From: Streptomyces sindenensis
Lineage (GTDB): Bacteria; Actinomycetota; Actinomycetes; Streptomycetales; Streptomycetaceae
Direction of reading: 5' to 3'
Assembly: GCF_014649035.1 (NCBI RefSeq)
Contig: NZ_BMSG01000003.1
Location: 1-64,000, forward strand
Length of the DNA: 64,000 nucleotides
The translations under genes were made by a program, and so were the position numbers. Shown piece after piece: positions 36,274 to 44,578 of this stretch (the stretch's first letter is position 1; each line of letters begins with the position of its first letter). The notes beneath the pieces were generated by a model that saw only the letters and a list, made by a program, of their open reading frames with translations, was not told the origin of the DNA and searched no databases.

Positions 36274-38391
36274 ATGAGGCGCAACCTCGCCGCACGCATC
36301 GGCGTGTGGAGCACACACCATCGCAAGACCGCCGTACTCGGCTGGCTGCTCTTCGTCGTGCTCGCCACGGGCATCGGCGGAGCCACCGGCATGGTCGAGA
36401 TGACCAACGCTGAGAACGGCGCCGGAGATTCCGCCCGTGCCGAGCAGATCCTCCTCGACGCGGGACTCGACAAGCCCGCGGGCGAACTCGTCATGGTCTC
36501 CTCCCCAGCCGCGGGCGACTGGAAGCCGGCCGCCGACGCTCTCGCCACCGCCGTACGGGAGACCGGCGAGGCACAGAACATCGCCCCGCCCGTCGCCTCG
36601 AAGGACGGCAAGGACGCCCTGATCACCTTCGAGATGAAGGGCGATGCCGCGACCTCGTCCGACCGGGTCCAGCCCGTCCTGGACGCGGTCGCCGCCGTGG
36701 GCGACGACCACCCGGACGTCGAGATCCACCAGTTCGGCGAGGCCAGCGCGGGCAAGTGGCTCGGCGACCTCCTGGCCGACGACTTCAAGAAGGCCGAGTT
36801 CACCGCCGTACCGCTGGCCCTCGGCATCCTCGTCGTCGCCTTCGGCGCGATCGTCGCCGCCCTGCTCCCGGTCGGGCTCGCCCTCACCGCGTGCATGGCC
36901 GCCTTCGGCCTCCTCTCGATCGCCAGCCACCAACTGCACCTGTTCCAGACCACGTACTCGGTGATGTTCCTGATGGGCTTCGCCGTCGGTGTCGACTACT
37001 GCCTCTTCTACCTGCGCCGCGAACGCGACGAACGCGCCGCCGGACGGGACGCCGAGACCGCCCTGCGCATCGCGGCCGCCACCAGCGGCCGGGCGGTCCT
37101 CGTCTCCGGCCTCACCGTGATGGTCGCGATGGGCGGCATGTTCCTCTCCGGACTCCTGCTGTTCAAGGGCTTCGCGCTCGCCACGATCATCGTCGTGTTC
37201 ATCGCCATGCTCGGTTCGGTCACCGTCCTGCCCGCCCTGCTCTCCTGGCTCGGCGACCGCGTCGACGCGGGCCGCATCCCCCTGCTGAACCGCCGCGCGA
37301 AGCACGGCCACTCGGGCAGCGGCCGCATCACCGGCCGGCTGCTCGGTCCCGTCCTCGCCCGCCCCCGCACCTTCGCCGTCGCCGCCGTCGTCCTGCTGCT
37401 CGCCCTCGCCGCGCCCGCCCTCGGCATGAAGACCGAATCCCTCGGCCTGGAGAAGCAGTTCGGCTCCGACTCGCAGCTCTCCATCGCCCACACCCGCATC
37501 ACCGACAGCTTCCCCGGCGGCCCCGCCCCCGCCCTCGTCGTGGTCACCGCGCCCGACATCACCGCCCCGGAGGTCGCCAAGGCGCTCGACGGCTTCGAGG
37601 ACGTCACCGTCCACCGAGACAAGAACGTCGCCGAGATCGAGATCCCCCTCCCCGGCGGCAGCACCGACCTCACCGAACTCCGCGAGAGGACCCTGCCCGC
37701 CGCCTTCGACGGTACCGGCGCGAAGACCCGGGTCACCGGCGAGATCGCGGGCTCCGTCGACTTCAACGACCAACTGCGGCGCGGCATCGTCCCCGTCTTC
37801 GCCTTCATCACGGCGGTCACCTTCCTGCTGATGCTCCTCTGCTTCCGCAGTTACGTCATCGCCATCACGTCCATCGTCCTCAACCTGCTCTCCGTGGCCG
37901 CCTCCTACGGCGTGATGACCGCCGTCTTCCAGCACGGCTGGGGCGCATCCCTCATCGGTTCGGAGGGAGTCGGCGCGATCGAGGCGTGGATGCCGCTGTT
38001 CGTCCTCGTCGTCCTGTTCGGCCTCTCCATGGACTACCACGTCTTCGTCGTCTCCCGGATCCGCGAGGCACGCGGCGCCGGCCTGGACAACCGGTCCGCC
38101 ATCGAGACCGGTATCCGCCGCACGGCCGGGGCGGTCACCGGAGCGGCGGCGATCATGGTGGCGGTGTTCGCGGTGTTCGGGACGCTGTCCATGCAGGACA
38201 TGCAGCAGATGGGCGTCGGCCTCGCCGTCGCGGTGCTGCTGGACGCCACCGTCGTACGGATGGTGCTGCTGCCCTCCGTGATGCTGCTGCTGGGCGAGCG
38301 CAACTGGCGGACCCCGCGCGGGCTTTCGCGGCTGCCGAGCCTGGAGCACGAGGAGCCCGTCGAGCCGGTGGGTGACACCGTACGGGTCTGA
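36274..38391 (+). CDS. MMPL-family RND transporter
   Basis: 705 residues with about 12 membrane helices in two halves, each half with a large extracytoplasmic loop. Typical MMPL signatures are GFAVGVDYCLFYLRRERDE in the first half and FGLSMDYHVFVVSRIREA in the second (Asp-Tyr pairs of the proton relay). Relatives export lipids or drugs. Divergence from a two-component system suggests inducible export. A terminator follows at 38415-38456. Confidence 0.9.
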   Translation: MRRNLAARIGVWSTHHRKTAVLGWLLFVVLATGIGGATGMVEMTNAENGAGDSARAEQILLDAGLDKPAGELVMVSSPAAGDWKPAADALATAVRETGEAQNIAPPVASKDGKDALITFEMKGDAATSSDRVQPVLDAVAAVGDDHPDVEIHQFGEASAGKWLGDLLADDFKKAEFTAVPLALGILVVAFGAIVAALLPVGLALTACMAAFGLLSIASHQLHLFQTTYSVMFLMGFAVGVDYCLFYLRRERDERAAGRDAETALRIAAATSGRAVLVSGLTVMVAMGGMFLSGLLLFKGFALATIIVVFIAMLGSVTVLPALLSWLGDRVDAGRIPLLNRRAKHGHSGSGRITGRLLGPVLARPRTFAVAAVVLLLALAAPALGMKTESLGLEKQFGSDSQLSIAHTRITDSFPGGPAPALVVVTAPDITAPEVAKALDGFEDVTVHRDKNVAEIEIPLPGGSTDLTELRERTLPAAFDGTGAKTRVTGEIAGSVDFNDQLRRGIVPVFAFITAVTFLLMLLCFRSYVIAITSIVLNLLSVAASYGVMTAVFQHGWGASLIGSEGVGAIEAWMPLFVLVVLFGLSMDYHVFVVSRIREARGAGLDNRSAIETGIRRTAGAVTGAAAIMVAVFAVFGTLSMQDMQQMGVGLAVAVLLDATVVRMVLLPSVMLLLGERNWRTPRGLSRLPSLEHEEPVEPVGDTVRV

Positions 38392-38414
38392 GCGGACGCG
38401 TACGGGCAACGGGT

Positions 38415-38456
38415 CGGCCCCGGAGCGCGGTGAACGAGAACCGTGCTCCGGGGCCG
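38415..38456. terminator. Bidirectional 12-bp hairpin terminator
   Basis: Bases 38415-38426 and 38445-38456 pair perfectly. It lies between the convergent MMPL and winged-helix genes and can serve both. Confidence 0.65.
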
Positions 38457-38485
38457 CCGGAGATGCGTTATGCCGAACCGGCCGG

Positions 38486-39157
38486 TCAGGGCGTGTACTT
38501 GTACCCGACCCGGCGGACCGTCTGGATCGAACGGCGGTACTCCGCGCCCAGCTTGCGGCGCAGCCGGGCGACATGGACGTCGACGGTGCGGCCGTCGCCC
38601 ACATGCCCGTAACCCCAGACCGTCGTCACCAACTGGTCGCGGGTGTGCACCCGGTGGGGGTGGGCCACCAGATGGGCCAGCAGCTCGAACTCCAGGTACG
38701 TGAGATTGAGGGCGACGCCGTCGACGGAGGCCGTACGCCGGGCGGTGTCGACCCGCACCGGCCCGGCCGGCACCTCCTCGGCACCGACGGCGGTGGCAGT
38801 GGCGCCGGAGCCCGCGTCGGCCGCCGGCCGGAGCGGGTCGCCCGCGGCGGCCCCCGCGAGCGCGGGCTGCCGGTCGGCCGGCACGAGCACCAGGTACCCG
38901 ATCATCGGCGGCCGGCCGGGCAGCGAGGGCAGGGTGTGCGGCGGGGCCGGCAGCCACGTGGCCCCGGGCGGGAGGAAGTCCGCCACATCGGCCGGGGCCG
39001 CGACCTCGTCGCGGTCGACCGCGCGCAGCCGGTGCCGGTTCGGGTCCGCGGGCAGGGAGCGGGCGGGGACGGGACGGGCGGGGGGGCGGGCCGCAGCGGA
39101 TGCCGGGGATGCCGCGGTGGCGGCGGACGCGGCGGAGAAGGTACGAGTGTTCGCCAT
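38486..39157 (-). CDS. Orphan winged-helix (OmpR-type) DNA-binding protein
   Basis: 223 residues. The C-terminal Trans_reg_C-type domain is clear (NLTYLEFELLAHLVAHPHRV, YGHVGDGRTVDVHVARLRRK and IQTVRRVGYKYTP, residues ~150-223). The N-terminal part has no receiver domain; it is Ala/Pro-rich, with a short conserved-looking core (PPMIGYLVLVPADRQPALAG). Such receiver-less proteins are common next to nitrogen and phosphate genes in Streptomyces. Whether it controls the adjacent glnII is unknown. Confidence 0.8.
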   Translation of the reverse strand: MANTRTFSAASAATAASPASAAARPPARPVPARSLPADPNRHRLRAVDRDEVAAPADVADFLPPGATWLPAPPHTLPSLPGRPPMIGYLVLVPADRQPALAGAAAGDPLRPAADAGSGATATAVGAEEVPAGPVRVDTARRTASVDGVALNLTYLEFELLAHLVAHPHRVHTRDQLVTTVWGYGHVGDGRTVDVHVARLRRKLGAEYRRSIQTVRRVGYKYTP

Positions 39158-39238
39158 GAGGGTCAGCTCTTTCGCGCGAGAAGTCGTCAGGGACGGACGT
39201 TCGTCGTACGCGCGGACCGAAGGCCGGGGTGAGCGGCT

Positions 39239-39358
39239 TTAGTGGGCCTGCGCGTTCCACGCGCGGCAACACACCCGGTCGAAATCATGGTGCTGACGGG
39301 AAGGCCAGAACGGTTCGAGGTCGCTGCGACCCGACGCGATGTACTGGAAGCTGGCCAT
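39239..39358 (-). CDS. Small protein (39 aa) upstream of the winged-helix gene
   Basis: From ATG 39358, preceded by TGGAGCAC, the frame reads MASFQYIASGRSDLEPFWPS and then 19 residues ending in CCRAWNAQAH. An upstream ATG at 39367 would add three residues but has a poor ribosome site. The composition (Trp, Cys pair, His) looks like a genuine conserved small protein rather than chance. It is co-directional with the winged-helix gene 82 bp downstream. No function is recognised. Confidence 0.5.
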   Translation of the reverse strand: MASFQYIASGRSDLEPFWPSRQHHDFDRVCCRAWNAQAH

Positions 39359-39500
39359 GTGCTCCATTGAAGCAGAGATCGCGGCGGTGCATCAGACTCC
39401 TCTCGGCCTCGATACGGACGCTCCGCGTCACGTCCCTCACGCGACGCCCGCCGGACCGTACGGGAGGGGCCCGCGCGGTCCGGCAGGAGGGCCCGCGCGC

Positions 39501-39548
39501 TCACGTGGGAGGGGCCCACCGGCGAACCGGCGGGCCCCTCCCACGTGA
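39501..39548 (-). terminator. 17-bp hairpin terminator of glnII
   Basis: Bases 39501-39517 and 39532-39548 are perfect inverted repeats, and the loop can pair further (CCGG/CCGG). It starts 16 bases after the glnII stop on the minus strand. Confidence 0.85.
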
Positions 39549-39564
39549 GCGGTCGGCGTCGGGA

Positions 39565-40608
39565 TCAGACCTGGTCGGCCTTCTCCAGCGCGGTGCAGCA
39601 GGTGTCGACGATCAGCCGCGTGACGACGTACGGGTCGACGTTGGCGTTCGGCCGGCGGTCCTCGATGTACCCCTTGCGGTCCTGCTCGACCTGCCACGGG
39701 ATACGGACCGAGGCGCCGCGGTCGGAGACGCCGTAGCTGTACTCGTTCCACGGGGCGGTCTCGTGCAGACCGGTGAGCCGGTCGTCGATGCCCGCGCCGT
39801 AGTTCTTGACGTGGTCCATCGGCTTGGAGCCCTCACCCAGCGACTCGCACGCGGTGATGATCGCGTCGTATCCCTCGCGCATCGCCTGGGTGGAGAAGTT
39901 GGTGTGCGCGCCCGCGCCGTTCCAGTCGCCCTTGACCGGCTTCGGGTCCAGCGTCGCGGAGACGTTGAAGTCCTCGGCGGTGCGGTAGAGCAGCCAACGG
40001 GCCACCCACAGCTGGTCGGAGACCTCCAGCGGGGACAGCGGGCCCACCTGGAACTCCCACTGGCCGGGCATGACCTCGGCGTTGATGCCGGAGATCCCGA
40101 GCCCCGCCGCCAGGCAGTTGTCGAGGTGCTTCTCCACGATCTGCCGGCCGAAGATCTCGTCCGCGCCGACCCCGCAGTAGTAGCCGCCCTGCGCGGCCGG
40201 GAAGCCGCCCTCGGGGAAGCCGAGCGGCCGGTGGCCGTCGAAGAAGGTGTACTCCTGCTCGATCCCGAAGATCGGGGTCTGGCCCGCGAACTGCTCGGCG
40301 ACCGGGCGCAGCGCGGCCCGCGTGTTGGACTCGTGCGGCGTCATGTCGATGTTGAAGACCTCGCACAGGACGAGGACGTCCGCGCCGCCGCGGATCGGGT
40401 CCGGACAGGTGAAGACGGGCTTCAGCACCCGGTCGGACGCGTGGCCCTCGGCCTGGTTGGTGCTGGAGCCGTCGAACCCCCAGATGGGCAGATCCGCCAC
40501 GTCCCCCGACGGCGCACCGTCCATGATCTTCGTCTTGGAGCGAAGCTTGGCGGTCGGCTCGGTGCCGTCTATCCAGATGTACTCAGCCTTGAATGTCACG
40601 GACGCCAT
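39565..40608 (-). CDS. glnII: Type II (eukaryote-like) glutamine synthetase
   Basis: 347 residues from ATG 40608, the short length of GSII enzymes. Signatures are MASVTFKAEYIWIDGTEP, IWGFDGSSTNQAEG, GIEQEYTFF, the ATP-grip-like NAEVMPGQWEFQVGP and GDWNGAGAHTNFST. It makes glutamine from glutamate and ammonia and forms an octamer or decamer rather than the dodecamer of GlnA. It lacks the adenylylated tyrosine loop, so GlnE should not control it. A GlnR-type box lies 47 bases upstream of its start and a strong terminator follows it. Confidence 0.96.
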   Translation of the reverse strand: MASVTFKAEYIWIDGTEPTAKLRSKTKIMDGAPSGDVADLPIWGFDGSSTNQAEGHASDRVLKPVFTCPDPIRGGADVLVLCEVFNIDMTPHESNTRAALRPVAEQFAGQTPIFGIEQEYTFFDGHRPLGFPEGGFPAAQGGYYCGVGADEIFGRQIVEKHLDNCLAAGLGISGINAEVMPGQWEFQVGPLSPLEVSDQLWVARWLLYRTAEDFNVSATLDPKPVKGDWNGAGAHTNFSTQAMREGYDAIITACESLGEGSKPMDHVKNYGAGIDDRLTGLHETAPWNEYSYGVSDRGASVRIPWQVEQDRKGYIEDRRPNANVDPYVVTRLIVDTCCTALEKADQV

Positions 40609-40654
40609 CCTTTGCGGGTGCAGCGGTCTATGCAGCGCAGCTTGGCAAGACGCG

Positions 40655-40692
40655 ATTTCCCGTCCGTTGCCCGGATGTGAACCCCGTGTTAC
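40655..40692 (-). promoter_or_regulatory. GlnR-type box upstream of glnII
   Basis: Read on the minus strand, the half-sites GTAAC, TTCAC, GCAAC and GAAAT begin exactly 11 bases apart. This is the a/b half-site arrangement bound by the nitrogen regulator GlnR in Streptomyces. Only two bases of the second half-site depart from the usual GAAAC pattern. Confidence 0.75.
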
Positions 40693-40730
40693 CGAGGTTT
40701 CCCGCGGTTTTCCGTAGGACCACGGAGGGC

Positions 40731-41873
40731 TCAGAGACTGCTCCTGAGCAGAGCCGAGAACCCGGCCGCCCGCATCCGGCGCACCAGCTCCTCGCGGCTC
40801 GACCCCAGCGCGGCGGCCGCCCGGTCCAGCTCCCAGCCGGCCCCGGCCACGGTCCGCAGCAGATGCCCCCGGCGGATCTGCGCATCGGAGAGCCGGAACG
40901 TCTTGAGGTAGGCGACCCGCCCCTTGTGGTCGGTGATCGTCTCCCCGATGTGCTGCCCGCCACCGTCCCGGACGAACGGCGGCAGGAAGCGCCACAGGGT
41001 GAAGGACTTCATCCGGTACACCCGGTCGAACGCGTACGAGGTGTCCAGCAGCTCCCGCGCGAACAGCGTGCCGTGCGCCTCCGCCCACGCCCGCTCCTGC
41101 GCCCGCGCGGCCGCCCGCAGCTCGCCGAGGTCCCGGATGTGCTCCTCGCCCCCGATCCGCACCGGAGTCCCGGCCACCGGGGCCCCGTACAGCGCGTACT
41201 GGTGCACCAGCTCCCCGTAGAGGTCCTCCACCAGCGAGGCGTGCAGCAGGCGGTAGTCGTCCGGGTGCGGCACGGCGAACGCGGCGGCGAGCGCGTCGGA
41301 GACGTACACCATCACCCCGCACTGGCCCGGATGGATCTCGAAGATCCGCAGCGCGTCCCCGAGCCCGCGCACCGACCGCCCGAGGTAGGCGTCCTCGGCG
41401 CGCGGCGAGAGCCCGTCGCGCAGGGCCGAGCGCGACCACTCCTCCCAGGCGGTCGACGGACCGCCGAAGTGCAGCGCGAGATAGCCCTCCAACGCCAGGT
41501 GCAACGGCAGGAACCGCAGCCGGTCGCCGGACCGCCGCTTGGCCATCCGGTGATGTGGCACCGGCGGCAGGGGCACGGCCCGGGGCACGTCACCGCCGCC
41601 GAACTGAGTCCCGTACGCGGCCGACGGCCGGCCCGCCCCCGGGGCCCGGCCGTCCTTCTCGCCCGACCAGTCGGCGACCAGCCCGTGCGGAATGTACGAG
41701 ATGTAGTGGCCCCGGGGCCCGAGCTCGACGACCCCCGCGCCGAGGCCGTCGTACACCTCGCGATGCAGCCGCAGCCCCTCCACCGGCGCCTCGCGGACCA
41801 GCGGGACGAGCCGGACACCGCCCCACACCTGCGACGGCCGGGTGGTGAATCCGGTCAGCTCCAGCCGGTTCAC
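40731..41873 (-). CDS. Uncharacterised protein with C-terminal Fis-like HTH
   Basis: 380 residues. The N-terminal ~330 residues form an unassigned conserved region (begins MNRLELTGFTTRPSQVWGGV; later YISYIPHGLVADW, FLPLHLALEGYLALHFGG and FEIHPGQCGVMVYVSDALAAA). It recalls, from memory only, the ARPP-type domains described near ADP-ribosylglycohydrolase and Ro60/vWA genes. The last ~50 residues match a Fis-type HTH (LLRTVAGAGWELDRAAAALG then SSREELVRRMRAAGF). It lies 64 bp downstream of the vWA/Ro60-like gene on the same strand, so the two are probably co-transcribed. A role in sensing or regulating RNA repair or stress is conjecture. Confidence 0.65.
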   Translation of the reverse strand: MNRLELTGFTTRPSQVWGGVRLVPLVREAPVEGLRLHREVYDGLGAGVVELGPRGHYISYIPHGLVADWSGEKDGRAPGAGRPSAAYGTQFGGGDVPRAVPLPPVPHHRMAKRRSGDRLRFLPLHLALEGYLALHFGGPSTAWEEWSRSALRDGLSPRAEDAYLGRSVRGLGDALRIFEIHPGQCGVMVYVSDALAAAFAVPHPDDYRLLHASLVEDLYGELVHQYALYGAPVAGTPVRIGGEEHIRDLGELRAAARAQERAWAEAHGTLFARELLDTSYAFDRVYRMKSFTLWRFLPPFVRDGGGQHIGETITDHKGRVAYLKTFRLSDAQIRRGHLLRTVAGAGWELDRAAAALGSSREELVRRMRAAGFSALLRSSL

Positions 41874-41937
41874 GGTGTCACGTCCTTTCCGGGCGCCCGC
41901 GCGGCGCGGGCGGTCGTCGGTGCCGGTTCCGGCCGCT

Positions 41938-43413
41938 TCACGAGGCCGGCTCCTTTCCGGTGAACCGGGCCACCCGCCGGTCCAGGTACGCGTACAGCTC
42001 CGCCGGTCCCGTACGCCCCTCCGCGAACCGGGCGATCTCCACCAGGGCGGGCAGATCCTCCGCGTCCCGGATTCCGGCCGTCGCCACCCCCGCCGCCAGC
42101 CGCCGCACGTCGAAACCCTCCGCGTCGTATACGGGGTTGACGTGCACCACCGCCGTCCGCCGCGCCGGATCCAGCCGACGCCGCCACACCCGCAGCACCT
42201 CGCCCGCCAGCCCCGCCGGGGCGTTGTCCCAGCCGTCCGAGACGATCACCAGCCGGTCCGGAGCGGCCCCGTCGGCCCCCGGCTCCAGCGCGTCCAGGAT
42301 CCGCATCCCCAGCGGGGTCGGCCCCCACGGACGTACGAGCAGGGCGTCGCCCGCCCCCGAGGTCCACAGCCCCCGGTACGCACCCGGCGCGGCCAGCACC
42401 TCCAGCAGATGGTGGCAGGCCAGCGCCACGGCGAGCGGCCGACGCCGCTTCTGCCCCGACCCGGACGAGGAGAAGCTGTCGTCCAGCACCGCGTGCACCC
42501 GCCCCCAGCTCCCCGCGTGCGCGCCCGCCGCCCGCCGGGCCGCCGCGCGCAGGGCGCCGGTCAGCTCGGCCCGGCGCCCTGCGCGCTCCTCGAAGCCGAG
42601 CGACAGCACGTACAGGGCGAGCCGGGTCAGCGGCATCGCGGTCAGCTCGACGTCCGGCCGCCGGCCGTCCACCGTCCGCTGCTCCTGGGTGCGCAGCCGC
42701 TCCAGCCGGGTCATCCGGGGCGCTGCCCGCTTCAGGAACACCTCGCGCTTCATCCCGTGCCGGGCGGCGAACCCCTCCGCCACGGTGAACGGCAGCTCGG
42801 CCACGGCCCCCTGCTCGTAGTGGGCACGCCGCCAGGCGTCCAGCAGCGGGTGCTCGTACCGGCGGGCCCGACCGGGCCGGAACAGGAACGCCCCGATCTC
42901 GGCGAGCGGTTCGTCCCGCTCAGGACAGGCCAGGTGGATGTGGCGGGCGACGGTCTTCAGCCCGGCCCGGTACTTCACGGCGTCATGGCCCAGATCCGGC
43001 CGGCCCGCCAGCCAGTCCCGGATGATCGCCCGGGTACGGCGGTTGTTGACCCCGGCGCGGCGCAGCTCGCCGAAGAGCCGGTAGACACGCTGCGGCGGCA
43101 GCAGGGCAAGCCGCGCCGCGATGAGCCGGCCCTCGCGGCGTCGCTCCTCCGGGGACGCCTCGTCCGCGGTCTCCAGCAGCCGGCGCACGATGAGCGCCGC
43201 GTTGTGGTGGTTGATGTCCAGAGCCAGCGAAGCCGCGTACACCTGGCGGTAGTTGACCTGTACGTAGGTGTGCAGGAAGTCCAGGGAGAGCTGCTGGTCG
43301 ACGGCGCGAGAGCGGAACTCGCGCTGCCCGGTCGCGGTGATCGCCGCGTTCACGAAGAGGAGGACGTCCTCGGCGGTGACAAGGTCGGCAGGGCTGTCGG
43401 GCGTGGTCATCAT
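41938..43413 (-). CDS. Ro60/TROVE-like protein with vWA domain
   Basis: 491 residues from ATG 43413 (a second ATG follows directly). The N-terminal ~290 residues are helical (YVQVNYRQVYAASLALDINH; NNRRTRAIIRDWLAG; DAVKYRAGLKTVARHIHL), resembling the HEAT-like RNA-binding ring of Ro60. The C-terminal vWA domain has a MIDAS motif DDSFSSS (DxSxS) and VIVSDGWDN. Ro proteins bind Y RNAs and misfolded RNAs for decay. The divergence is enough that a non-Ro vWA protein remains possible. No Y RNA could be recognised in the 250-bp gap 43414-43663, which otherwise holds no gene. A partner gene with Fis-type HTH follows. Confidence 0.6.
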   Translation of the reverse strand: MMTTPDSPADLVTAEDVLLFVNAAITATGQREFRSRAVDQQLSLDFLHTYVQVNYRQVYAASLALDINHHNAALIVRRLLETADEASPEERRREGRLIAARLALLPPQRVYRLFGELRRAGVNNRRTRAIIRDWLAGRPDLGHDAVKYRAGLKTVARHIHLACPERDEPLAEIGAFLFRPGRARRYEHPLLDAWRRAHYEQGAVAELPFTVAEGFAARHGMKREVFLKRAAPRMTRLERLRTQEQRTVDGRRPDVELTAMPLTRLALYVLSLGFEERAGRRAELTGALRAAARRAAGAHAGSWGRVHAVLDDSFSSSGSGQKRRRPLAVALACHHLLEVLAAPGAYRGLWTSGAGDALLVRPWGPTPLGMRILDALEPGADGAAPDRLVIVSDGWDNAPAGLAGEVLRVWRRRLDPARRTAVVHVNPVYDAEGFDVRRLAAGVATAGIRDAEDLPALVEIARFAEGRTGPAELYAYLDRRVARFTGKEPAS

Positions 43414-43663
43414 GGTCGTCCCCCGGGTGGCTGGAGCGCCGGCCGGGGAATGGGGGCGCGAACAGCGAAATCATTGCTTCACAGGCACGTCTCGGAAGTC
43501 GCACCGGAGTCCCGCGGCCGGCTCGGGAAACGTAACGGGGCGGGCCTGCTTCGCGCCACCGCATTCAGGGCCGGGTCCCGACGCTGTTCGTGGTCGGAGC
43601 GACGTGGGCCCCGCGCCCCGGGCCCCTGTCCGCCCGCCCGCCGCGCCCGGCACACTGGCACGC

Positions 43664-44578
43664 ATGACGACATCCAGCACCACTCCTGCTCTGCGCATCG
43701 GCCTCCTCGGTGCCGGTCCCTGGGCCCGTAACACCCAGGCCCCCGCGCTCGCCGCCCACCCCGGCGTCGAGCTGAGCGGAGTGTGGGGCCGCAGGGCCGA
43801 GGCGGCGGACGCCCTCGCCGCCGCCCACGGGACCCGGGCGTACACCGGCGAGGAGGGCATCGACGCGCTGCTGGAGGCGAGCGACGCGGTGGCCTTCGCG
43901 CTGCCGCCGGACGTCCAGGCCCCGCTGGCGGTCCGGGCCGCGGAGGCGGGCCGCCACCTGCTGATGGACAAGCCGGTCGCCACGACGGTCGCCGGGGCCC
44001 GTGCGGTGGCGGAGGCGGCGGAGAAGTCAGGAGTGGCGTCGGTCGTCTTCTGCACGCTGCGCTTCGCGCCCGAGACCGCCGCCTGGATCGCCGAACAGGC
44101 GGCGGTGGACGGCTGGTTCACGGCACGTGCGCAGTGGCTGGGGTCGCTCTACGCTGCCGGTTCGAGCAGCGAGTACGCGGACTCCCCGTGGCGGCGCGAG
44201 AAGGGCGGCCTGTGGGACGTCGGCCCGCACGCGCTGTCCGTGCTGATCCCGGTCCTGGGCGACGTCGAGCACCTGACGGCCGCCGCGGGACCGGCCGACA
44301 CCACCCATCTGATCCTGCGCCACACCTCCGGCGCGTCCAGCACGGTGACCCTCGGGCTGAGCGCCCCGCCCGGCGCGGCGGGTGTCGAGATCGAGCTGCG
44401 GGGCGAGCGGGGTACGGCGTCGGTCCCCGGCTGGGCCGGTGCGGAGACCGCGTTCCGGGGTGCGGTGGACGCCCTGGCCGAAGCGGTACGCACGGGAGTG
44501 CCGCACGCCTGCGACGCGCGCTTCGGCCTCCACCTCACGGAGCTGCTGTCGGCGGCGGAGGCGCAGGCGCGGGCGTAG
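43664..44578 (+). CDS. Gfo/Idh/MocA-family oxidoreductase
   Basis: 304 residues from ATG 43664. The Rossmann nucleotide motif GLLGAGPWARNTQAPAL opens the protein, followed by HLLMDKPVATTV, the EKP-like motif with Asp in place of Glu. The C-terminal substrate domain has KGGLWDVGPHALSVL. Family members oxidise or reduce sugars and related compounds with NAD(P). The substrate is unknown. Its last 44 bases overlap the end of the convergent MocR gene. Confidence 0.85.
   Translation: MTTSSTTPALRIGLLGAGPWARNTQAPALAAHPGVELSGVWGRRAEAADALAAAHGTRAYTGEEGIDALLEASDAVAFALPPDVQAPLAVRAAEAGRHLLMDKPVATTVAGARAVAEAAEKSGVASVVFCTLRFAPETAAWIAEQAAVDGWFTARAQWLGSLYAAGSSSEYADSPWRREKGGLWDVGPHALSVLIPVLGDVEHLTAAAGPADTTHLILRHTSGASSTVTLGLSAPPGAAGVEIELRGERGTASVPGWAGAETAFRGAVDALAEAVRTGVPHACDARFGLHLTELLSAAEAQARA

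Noticed and set aside
43414..43663. Y RNA gene upstream of the Ro60-like gene
   Set aside because: No T-loop-like or clear cloverleaf-like pairing could be found by eye; left as a computation to run, not a feature.
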